Part shown: in pieces, positions 38,277-44,934 of the stretch
Layout of the letters: the number at the start of each line of letters is the position of its first letter
How positions within the stretch are numbered: position 1 is the first letter of the stretch
Assembly (NCBI GenBank): GCA_030998015.1
Contig: JARWMV010000118.1
Location: forward strand, 1 to 44,934
DNA length: 44,934 nt
Direction: 5' to 3'
From: Ceratorhiza oryzae-sativae
Taxonomy: Eukaryota > Basidiomycota > Agaricomycetes > Cantharellales > Ceratobasidiaceae
The notes under the pieces: generated by a model
The model's input: only the letters and a program-made list of their open reading frames with translations
Told to the model about the DNA's origin: nothing
Database searches by the model: none
Made by a program: the position numbers and the translations under genes

Positions 38277-38410
38277 CCCCCCAAACATGTGCAGCTACGC
38301 TGCATTGTTTGAGGGGCATCCGCCCCCCAATAATGCAATGGCCTCCCAATGCGTTACCAAGCCTGTAAGGCACGCCCTACGGGCCAACGTATTGGGGGTC
38401 AATTGTTGGG
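38277..38410 (+). repeat. R3 double hairpin inside endonuclease hairpin
   Basis: Left CTACTG, internal CATCCG, right CTACGG. Sits in the loop of an AACGATCGGG/CCCGATCGTT stem. Confidence 0.75.
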
Positions 38411-38530
38411 GGTCTACGGAAATCATCCCGATCGTTAGGCGCTGCCCGAGCGTGGGCCGCGCTAAGGCGCGATCTACGCTCGGGAGTTTGTTTTATTTCG
38501 AGGGTAAAAAATTCATTCCAACTAACATAG

Positions 38531-38671
38531 CCCCGCTAATCGATACCCCTGCCAAGACGTGCGCTAAAGCGCAGTTCTCTAGGCAGGGTGTAGATTTGCC
38601 TTCGCAAATCATCGATTAGTGGAGCCCTCCGCGCTTAGGCCGCCCTGCGGGCGATCAAAGAGCGCGGAGGG
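38531..38671 (+). repeat. R4, 141 bp, in endonuclease
   Basis: Inserted at PTNI-GDLF of the LAGLIDADG gene; a related hairpin sits just upstream of the same NIGDL motif in the 10038-10863 paralogue. Confidence 0.9.
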
Positions 38672-38979
38672 GTGACTTATTCACAACTAAGTCTTTAGCC
38701 TATTGGATTTGCGCTGATGGTAGTTTTGATAAATCAACTAAAAGAGTCATTCTTTGTACAGAATCTTTTACAATAAAAGAAGTTGAACTATTAATCAATG
38801 TTTTAAATGACAAATGGGATTTAGAGAGTTACAAAAAAAAAGCTTCAAATGGTGGTTATAGAATTGTTATACCACAAAGAAAATTAGCGATTCTACAATC
38901 TACCCCTGCCAAGACGTGCGCTAAAGCGCAGTTGCCCAGGCAGGGCTTAATAGGACCCATACTGCCCCCTATGATGCGC

Positions 38980-39151
38980 CCGCCGGCGTTAGAGGGAATC
39001 CTAAAGATTCCCTCGTAGAAAATGACGACCGTTCGTCATTTTCAGCCGGCGGCTAAATATCGATATTATGCCGCGCACTAGCAATCGCAAACGGTTGCGA
39101 TTGCTCACGTTGGTTGGTGGGACAAGTCCCACCAGCAACTAACGCGCGCGG
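38980..39151 (-). repeat. R1, 172 bp
   Basis: Cuts the endonuclease right after its PPMMR tail. Confidence 0.9.
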
Positions 39152-39225
39152 AGTTTGTAGTCGATCTAAAACTCAAAAATCTTTTGTTTGTTTCATTTAA
39201 TTTTGCATAATTTCAACCCCCCCCA

Positions 39226-39318
39226 AGATTTGTTTCTTGTTCTTTTCTTTAAAAATAAAATTTTAATCCTTAGATATTTTGTTTCGGCTTAAGCCGAAAA
39301 TATATAAAAATTAAAACT
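39226..39318 (+). promoter_or_regulatory. nad4 leader
   Basis: AT-rich leader with CGGCTTAAGCCG palindrome 29 bp upstream of the ATG; same elements in the upstream duplicate. No known promoter consensus is identified. Confidence 0.5.
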
Positions 39319-40845
39319 ATGTTACAATTATTATTAATAATTCCTTTACTGGGGGCTGCGGCCCTTTTACCCTTTTCAACTGACGCAAAAGGTTCTTCAT
39401 TTGCTAGATATTTAGGCCTAAATTCTGAAGCCAGAATGAAACAATTAGCTCTATTTACATCTATAGTTAATTTTATTATCTCAATGGTAATGTGGGCTCA
39501 ATTTGATTCAAGTGTTAGTCATTACCAATTTCAAGAAGAATTCACACAAATTAGTTTTTGCCATTTTCACTTAGGTATCGATGGTATCTCCCTATATTTT
39601 GTTCTTCTAACAACCTTTATTACACCTATTTGTATCTTATCTAATTGGCATGATATTAAAGTAGGATTAAAATACTTCTTAATTGCTTTTTTAGTATTAG
39701 AAACTCTTCAAATAGCAGTTTTCGTGGTATTAGATCTTCTATTGTTCTATATCTTCTTCGAAAGTGTATTAATTCCTTTATTCCTAATTGTAGGAATTTG
39801 GGGAGCAGGTGAGGCTAGAATCAGAGCGTCTTTCTTATTATTCCTTTATACTTTAGCTGGATCTCTATTCATGTTATTGGCTATAATGTTAATATATTAC
39901 AATGTAGGTTCTACAGATTTTACTCTTCTATCAATGAATAACATAAGTCTGGAAAGCCAAAAATATTTATGGTTGGGGTTCTTTTTAGCATTTGCTGTAA
40001 AAACTCCATTATACCCGTTCCATATTTGGCTACCTAGAGCCCACAGTGAAGCTCCTTTAGCCGCTTCAATCTTACTAGCTGCTATTATACTTAAATTCCC
40101 TGTGTATGGAATTATGAGAATACTACTACCATTTTTACCTGATGCAAGTAATTATTTTGGTCCTTTAGTTCAAACTATTGCAATAATCACTTTAGTTTAT
40201 GCTTCTCTAGCTACAATAATCCAACACGACACTAAAGTATTAGTAGCGTATTCATCTGTTGCGCACATGGCAGTAATAATTTTAGGTCTATTTTCTAACA
40301 CTATAATTGGTATCGAAGGAGCTATTGTGCTGTCATTAGCACATGGTTTTGTAAGTCCAGCATTATTTATACTAGTAGGTGGTGTCTTGTACAATAGATA
40401 TCATACAAGAATTATAAATTACTATCGTGGATTAGCACAAACAATGCCTCTGTTTGTAGTATTCTTTCTTATCTTTACTATAGCAAATACCGGAATTCCT
40501 TTAACTGTTAATTTCATAGGGGAGTTTCTATCTTTAATTGGTATTTTTGAAAGAAATGCGCTTGCTGGTGTAATTGGTGCTACAACTATAGTCCTTTCAG
40601 CTTGTTATTCTATTTGGTTCCACAATAGAATTTCTTATGGGAAATTCTCACCTTACCTAGTTCCTGTGATAGACTTGGATAGAAGAGAATTTATGTTACT
40701 AATCTCTCTCTTGATTCCGACAGTATTTTTTGGTATATTTCCTAATGTAATTTTGGAATCTCTTCATACTTCAGTAACATCTTTATTATTTAACACAATC
40801 CCCTCCCCGCCGGCGTTAGAGGGAATCCTAAAGATTCCCTCGTAG
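39319..40845 (+). CDS. nad4: NADH dehydrogenase subunit 4
   Basis: Proton-pumping membrane subunit of complex I. Starts MLQLLLIIPLLGAAAL and continues without interruption for about 495 family-like residues. These include FHLGIDGISLYFVLL (about 91-105), YIFFESVLIPLFLI near residue 145, PFHIWLPRAHSEAPLAASIL near residue 240 with KFPVYGIMR, and HGFVSPALFILVGG near residue 345. Fourteen or so hydrophobic segments are visible. No intron. The conserved protein ends around SLLFNTI; the last 13 codons ([13 protein letters not shown]) and the TAG come from an R1 repeat, so the native stop was displaced. 508 codons in total, slightly longer than usual. Confidence 0.97.
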   Translation: MLQLLLIIPLLGAAALLPFSTDAKGSSFARYLGLNSEARMKQLALFTSIVNFIISMVMWAQFDSSVSHYQFQEEFTQISFCHFHLGIDGISLYFVLLTTFITPICILSNWHDIKVGLKYFLIAFLVLETLQIAVFVVLDLLLFYIFFESVLIPLFLIVGIWGAGEARIRASFLLFLYTLAGSLFMLLAIMLIYYNVGSTDFTLLSMNNISLESQKYLWLGFFLAFAVKTPLYPFHIWLPRAHSEAPLAASILLAAIILKFPVYGIMRILLPFLPDASNYFGPLVQTIAIITLVYASLATIIQHDTKVLVAYSSVAHMAVIILGLFSNTIIGIEGAIVLSLAHGFVSPALFILVGGVLYNRYHTRIINYYRGLAQTMPLFVVFFLIFTIANTGIPLTVNFIGEFLSLIGIFERNALAGVIGATTIVLSACYSIWFHNRISYGKFSPYLVPVIDLDRREFMLLISLLIPTVFFGIFPNVILESLHTSVTSLLFNTIPSPPALEGILKIPS

Positions 40846-40978
40846 AAAATGACGACCGTTCGTCATTTTCAGCCGGCGGCTAAATATCGATATTATGCCG
40901 CGCACTAGCAATCGCAAACGGTTGCGATTGCTCACGTTGGTTGGTGGGACAAGTCCCACCAGCAACTAACGCGCGCGG
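40807..40978 (-). repeat. R1, 172 bp, overlaps end of nad4
   Basis: Supplies the last codons and the TAG stop of nad4. Confidence 0.9.
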
Positions 40979-41081
40979 AGAATGTGTGTTATTAAGTATT
41001 ATTCCTTTAACATGCGCTAAATCGCCTGAGGCAGGCCTCCCACAGTCAGATGGAAATCATCAAAAGGATTTTTTAACTGAA

Positions 41082-41310
41082 CCCCGCTAATCGATACCCC
41101 TGCCAAGACGTGCGCTAAAGCGCAGTTCTCTAGGCAGGGTGTAGATTTGCCTTCGCAAATCATCGATTAGTGGAGCCCTCCGCGCTTAGGCCGCCCTGCG
41201 GGCGATCAAAGAGCGCTTAGGCCGCCCTGCGGGCGATCAAAGAGCGCTTAGGCCGCCCTGCGGGCGATCAAAGAGCGCTTAGGCCGCCCTTCGGGCGATC
41301 AAAGAGCGCG
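41082..41310 (+). repeat. R4 with 31-bp tandem expansion
   Basis: The terminal GCGCTTAGGCCGCCC hairpin is repeated four times with 31-bp spacing; the last unit has TTCGGG instead of TGCGGG. Confidence 0.9.
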
Positions 41311-41515
41311 TTAGAAAAAAGTAAAAGTAAAAGAGACTATACTTCAAAACTTTTAAGTTAGGTGATAAAATAAAGGGGTCTGGTTTCCCGACCCCCCTAA
41401 GTATGCTTTAGTTAATTTATCTTATTGTAAAAACTATAAAGTATCTTTAAAATATTAGACTTAATATTGGTCTACCACATGAATTAAGTGAGATAAATTT
41501 ATTTTATTTATCATA

Positions 41516-41761
41516 CCCCCGCTTAGGGTCAACCAGCATTGTATTTATATATAAATACATGCTGTTGACCCGTGGGTATGGTTATCGAGGCCGCGTTCGC
41601 GGCGAGGTATTGCGAGGTACCCTGGAACTTTCAGTTCCAGGGTACCTCGGAATCAGACGCCGCGCGCACGCCAGGGCCGCCTTGGCTTGATTATTGACCT
41701 TAAGGTCAATATGAGCCAAGCTTGCTTGGCTTAAGCCAAGGCGTTCGCAGGCGTGCACGGG
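41516..41761 (+). repeat. R2 double hairpin, target TCATA
   Basis: TCATA at 41511-41515 and 41762-41766, internal TATGG at 41577. In AT-rich intergenic DNA downstream of nad4. Confidence 0.9.
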
Positions 41762-42245
41762 TCATATTCATACGAAAAAGTGACGTAAATTTTATTACGT
41801 TAATCTTACTCCGATTTTTTTAAGGACGGCACTGAGTGCCACCCAGAAAAATCAGGGAAGAGTGTACAGGTCTGAAATATTATCTACATGGCGATATAAT
41901 GATGCTATAGTAGATCATTATACAGTCGTTGTATTGCCTGATTCAGCATCAATAGGTCGTCTCTAACATTCTATATTTTAATGGGAACATAGCTCTCATA
42001 AAAATTACTGCAGCTGCAGTACTCCAAGTTGATTATGCGCTATAAGTCCATGCCCGTAGACCCCCAATGATGCAATTAGGGGCCACTTAAAATAGCAAAG
42101 CTATTTTAGAGGCCCCGTAATTGCTTCATTTGGGGGGTGGATGCCCCCCAAACAATGCAGCGTAGCTGCACATGTTTGGGGGTGTTTTTGGAAATCAATT
42201 TTTTGACCCCCTCCCAACATACAATGGGATCTTTTTTTAAAATTT

Positions 42246-42391
42246 TGTCACAAATTCGCCATGCAACTTCAATTGAAAGTGAATGGCACTTTCCGATCGA
42301 TCAGTAAGATTCAGGTCGTAACTAAAAAGGAGAAAGAGGAATTAAAGTCCGTCTTAAAGGATTCAATTCACCAACTTTATTCTCACCCCTG
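42246..42391 (+). pseudogene. Protein remnant, possibly plasmid-type DNA polymerase
   Basis: Open stretch KFAMQLQLKVNGTFRSISKI, VVTKKEKEELKSVLKDSIHQ, LYSHP without start or stop. The SISKIQ-x-VTKKE-ELK pattern recalls the N-terminal region of family B DNA polymerases left in fungal mitogenomes by linear plasmids, but this is recognition from memory and weak. A shorter relative is at 26453. Ends at the R1 at 42410. Confidence 0.35.
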
Positions 42392-42409
42392 CGGCCCTAG
42401 ATCCGCTCC

Positions 42410-42581
42410 CCGCCGGCGTTAGAGGGAATCCTAAAGATTCCCTCGTAGAAAATGACGACCGTTCGTCATTTTCAGCCGGCGGCTAAATATCGATATTATG
42501 CCGCGCACTAGCAATCGCAAACGGTTGCGATTGCTCACGTTGGTTGGTGGGACAAGTCCCACCAGCAACTAACGCGCGCGG
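42410..42581 (-). repeat. R1, 172 bp, flanked CCGCTCC/GGAGCGG
   Basis: Seven-base perfect inverted flanks, the longest seen. Confidence 0.9.
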
Positions 42582-42662
42582 GGAGCGGGCCGGGGGCCAA
42601 TTTTTGTTTTTCGGTCCTACCCTAATTAGGTCCTACCCTAACCCTGTCGAAGAGTATTCACC

Positions 42663-42762
42663 CTCAAGCTTCGGAGCCGTCTGTGTACGGCTTAAGCCGC
42701 ACACAGACGTCTCCTCTACAAGCGTGAAATTGTTGCACGTACGTGCAACAACTTCTAGGGGA
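42663..42762 (+). repeat. R8 hairpin pair
   Basis: Second copy, preceded by AAGCTTCGGA as at 21297; the same AAGCTTCGGAGCC also appears at about 44047. Confidence 0.8.
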
Positions 42763-42895
42763 CGGGTCGGGAAAATAGGGGTTATAGTGAGATGGACGTA
42801 TCGAACAAGTTTATTAGACACACCCCAGGTCCTAGACCTGTGGGTAGGTTCCTAGTGAAATTGGGGTTAGGCCTAAAAGATGAAAATGTGTGATA

Positions 42896-42966
42896 GGCGA
42901 GAAAGTGTATTGGTAGCACAGTAGTCTCATGAACTGCTAGTTTAGGTTCGATTCCTGATGTCGCCA
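42896..42966 (+). tRNA. trnM: tRNA-Met(CAU)
   Basis: Acceptor GGCGAGA/TGTCGCC with one mismatch, anticodon arm GTAGT-CTCATGA-ACTGC, T-arm TTAGG-TTCGATT-CCTGA. Whether initiator or elongator cannot be decided here. Confidence 0.85.
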
Positions 42967-43441
42967 GCTCCAAAAAAAAAAAATTACTGCAGCTGCGGAT
43001 AATTGACGGAAGTTGATCTGGTCAGACCAACTGACTTTTTTGCAGACGTCAATTTCCGTAGGGCACCGAAGAGGGCCCACAGGAGCGCTTTCGTACTCCA
43101 GATGGTGAAGGGCTGTAAGTCCTTACACCATTTTGGTGAAATAAAACAACAAATTTTTTTGGTGCGTCTCTATTAAAGAGAGACGCGGTTTCCTTAAAAA
43201 GGAAGAGGAAAAATTCAGGGGTTCCTTTAGAAGTATAAATATACTACAGAGATTCCCCTCTTAAACTAATACCCCGCCGCCGTATGGACTTTGAGGAGCC
43301 GGCCCAGCTAGGGGACTTATCGTGGTTGGGAGGAGTCCGTAGAGAGCCCACAGTCAGTAGTACATCGGCCTAAATTAGATCTAAATCTTTTAGACTCTTT
43401 GAGATACGCCAATACCAAGTCCATTGAAATAGGTGAGTCGA
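42967..43441. other. Spacer between tRNA-Met and tRNA-Glu
   Basis: Short hairpins only, including a purine-rich GCGTCTCT...AGAGACGC stem at about 43162. CTAGGGGACTTATCGTGGTTGG-like text (43310) recurs at about 44069. No gene recognised. Confidence 0.4.
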
Positions 43442-43513
43442 GGTCTTTTAGTATAATGGTTAATACTGCCGCCCTTCACGCGGCCAATGCCAGTTCGAAT
43501 CTGGTAAAGGCTA
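43442..43513 (+). tRNA. trnE: tRNA-Glu(UUC)
   Basis: Acceptor GGTCTTT/AAAGGCT with G-T pairs, anticodon arm GCCGC-CCTTCAC-GCGGC, T-arm GCCAG-TTCGAAT-CTGGT. Confidence 0.88.
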
Positions 43514-43908
43514 TTCCACTTACCTGCTGTAGCTGCCGCTGTTAGAACGCTCTATCTTACCCGTGCCCGCCTACGATCGCAGCTTAAGCTGCGGCCCTGG
43601 CGTGCGCGGGCTCGCGGCCAGAGGGGCCGCCTCGCGCACAACCTAGGAATCAGGCGCCTCCCGTGGTGGATGGGCCCGAGCGTAGCGACGGTCCTCACCA
43701 CCACGGGGGGTACGATAGAGCGGCCGAATGCGGCAGCGTACTCCTAATTTTCGAAAATTGGGGTAAAAAAAATACTCAGCTTTCCTGCCAGCGGGGCAAA
43801 TCTCAATTACTTCATTACCCCAAATTGGGGGTGTAGATTTGCCTGCGCAAATCACCCCCAGTTTAGGAGTCCTCAGCGCTTAGGCCGCGCCTAAAGGCGC
43901 GATCAGAG

Positions 43909-44000
43909 AGTTGGAAATATGTTGAAGACATAACGGATTTATTATTAAAAAGATTAGATGTAGGATTAAATCACAAATTAAATGATATACTATTTTACTC
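43909..44000 (+). pseudogene. Unidentified protein fragment
   Basis: Open stretch SWKYVEDITDLLLKRLDVGL, NHKLNDILFYSG, bounded by a CAGCGCTTAGG hairpin and a further repeat. I do not recognise the family. Confidence 0.35.
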
Positions 44001-44384
44001 CGGGCCTGCGATCCTACCCTAACCCTGTCGAAGAGTATTCACCCTCAAGCTTCGGAGCCAATTTCAGCTAGGGGACTTATCGTGGTTGGGAGGAGTCCGA
44101 ATAGGGCCCACAGGAGTGCTGCCGTACTCATAGATTCCAAATGGTTATGGGCTGTAAGTCCTAAACCCATTTTGTTGAAGGATACCCCGACCCTATCTCG
44201 TGTCAACTACTCTAGGGCAGCCCGCCGGCGGATACAGGTCCAGCAAGATTTTATAAATCTTGCATGGAAGCAAACCACGGAACGATGTTGACCGAGATAG
44301 AGGCCAGACTAAGTTTTCGGGAGTATTTCCCCCTACGCCCCGACGCGCGTGGGCCGCGCCTCTGGCGCGATCTAAGCGCGGAGG

Positions 44385-44755
44385 GAAATATAAGAAGAGC
44401 TTATAAAAATAAATCGAACCTTCCGGATTCTTCGAATCGTTGTTACCGGGCCGGCGGAGGATCGTGCTTGCACGATCGTATGCCCCTCAAACAATGCAGC
44501 GTAGCTGCACATGTTTGGGGGGCAGGAGCCGGCCCTACCGCCGCCTCCTGTCCCTCTAGGGCAGCTCCGCTCCCTGGATCTCTAGAGATCCAGGAGGCGG
44601 GGTATTGCGAGGTAGCCTGGACCCCCGAGGTTCCAGGCTACCTCGGAATCAAAGTCCATACGGCGGCGGGTCATGGGCCTTCGGTCCTTAGCCAAAATGG
44701 GGTTTTAATGAACTATTAGAACTATTTTACAAAGCAGGGGTAAAACAAGTTCCTG
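44385..44755 (+). pseudogene. LAGLIDADG endonuclease fragments at window end
   Basis: NIRRAYKNKSNLPDSSNRCY (44390-44449) and, after a block of hairpins, FNELLELFYKAGVKQVP (44701-44751), which matches the FNELYDLFY...KVIP segment before the second LAGLIDADG motif of the paralogues. The gene is cut by R8 at 44756. Confidence 0.6.
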
Positions 44756-44853
44756 ACCCGTCCCCTAGAAGTTGTTGCACGTACGTGCAACAATTTCACG
44801 CTTGTAGAGGAGACGTCTGTGTGCGGCTTAAGCCGTACACAGACGGCTCCGAA
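44756..44853 (-). repeat. R8 hairpin pair, inverted
   Basis: Third copy, cutting the LAGLIDADG fragment at 44700. Confidence 0.8.
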
Positions 44854-44934
44854 GCACTCCGCGCTTAGGCCGCCCTGCGGGCGATCAAAGAGCGCGGAGG
44901 GGAAGAGGTTCCCTAGCAGCGTGTACTTGTACAC

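Larger units (their letters stand above)
37213..38979 (+). pseudogene. LAGLIDADG endonuclease fused to a nad4 start
   Basis: Opens with MLQLLLIVPLIGA, a near copy of the nad4 N-terminus, then EKASSRLPKLSKPPFQ. After R1: LLLVDLYAQKQKASRNARLQ, STIHKDYLLK, NLFKEYCGSNPKTNF, RFYT-LPCFNEFYD, LFYFEGKKFIPTNI-GDLF, SLAYWICADGSFDKS (second motif), RVILCTESFTIKEVELLINV, GGYRIVIPQRKLAILQS-LIGPILPPMMR. Insertions: R1 37430, a CCCTGC hairpin about 37728, R1 37792 plus two hairpins, a CCTGGATCTC hairpin about 38185, a stem holding R3 about 38246-38483, R4 38531, a CCCTGCC hairpin about 38902, R1 38980. Protein segments join in order at nearly every site. Confidence 0.85.
40979..42245. other. nad4 3' spacer
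   Basis: Unique AT-rich DNA with R4 plus tandem (41082-41310), R2 (41516-41761), a GTGGCACTCAGTGCC-type hairpin (about 41826) and an R3 relative (about 42062-42180). AGAGACTATACTTC at about 41333 resembles a group I R element but no S partner is seen. No gene recognised. Confidence 0.45.

Overview
The window reads as part of a large, repeat-choked fungal mitochondrial genome, most likely from an agaricomycete basidiomycete. It carries two respiratory-chain genes, nad1 (split into four exons by three introns) and nad4, both with typical fungal protein sequence. It also has seven mitochondrial-type tRNA genes and at least nine group I intron-type homing endonuclease genes (LAGLIDADG and GIY-YIG), nearly all broken. 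The AT-rich background is studded with GC-rich hairpin repeats. Very large mitogenomes of this style are known in Rhizoctonia/Ceratobasidiaceae; that placement is an inference, not something the sequence proves.

Layout. (1) 1-17743 is one giant palindrome with about 8.87 kb arms and a tip at about 8868. The right arm (8870-17743) holds, on +, a NUMOD-type endonuclease tail, a LAGLIDADG remnant, the nad1 leader, nad1 exon 1, intron 1 with two endonuclease genes, exon 2 and the start of intron 2. The left arm repeats all of this in reverse, so nad1 exons 1-2 are duplicated without exons 3-4. (2) 17023-23713 completes nad1: intron 2 (LAGLIDADG gene), exon 3, intron 3 (shattered GIY-YIG gene), exon 4. 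(3) 23714-36300 is non-coding and repeat-rich, with tRNA-Leu, -Arg, -Gly, -Cys and -Pro and several LAGLIDADG pieces. (4) 36965-40845 holds a duplicated nad4 leader and start fused to a LAGLIDADG gene, followed by the real nad4. (5) 40846-44934 is repeats, tRNA-Met, tRNA-Glu and small protein remnants.

The main discovery is the repeat system. I name the families R1-R8. R1 is a 172-bp mosaic of hairpins (35 copies). R2 and R3 are double-hairpin elements. R4 (141 bp) and R5 are compound hairpins. R6 is an 18-nt hairpin core with variable arms. R7 is a 20-nt hairpin, also amplified as 23-bp tandem arrays. R8 is a hairpin pair seen three times. R2 and R3 have a striking shape: target sequence t, hairpin 1, reverse complement of t, hairpin 2, t again. 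The internal inverted copy changes in step with the insertion site. Removing an R2 or R3 copy together with one t restores the reading frame of the interrupted endonuclease at many sites. Hairpins are also nested in the loops of other hairpins. The repeats avoid nad1 and nad4 exons and the tRNAs but riddle the endonuclease genes and introns.

How it fits together: nad1 and nad4 encode proton-pumping subunits of complex I, and the tRNAs serve mitochondrial translation. Endonuclease genes colonised the introns and one colonised the 5' end of nad4. The hairpin elements then used the endonuclease genes and each other as landing sites.
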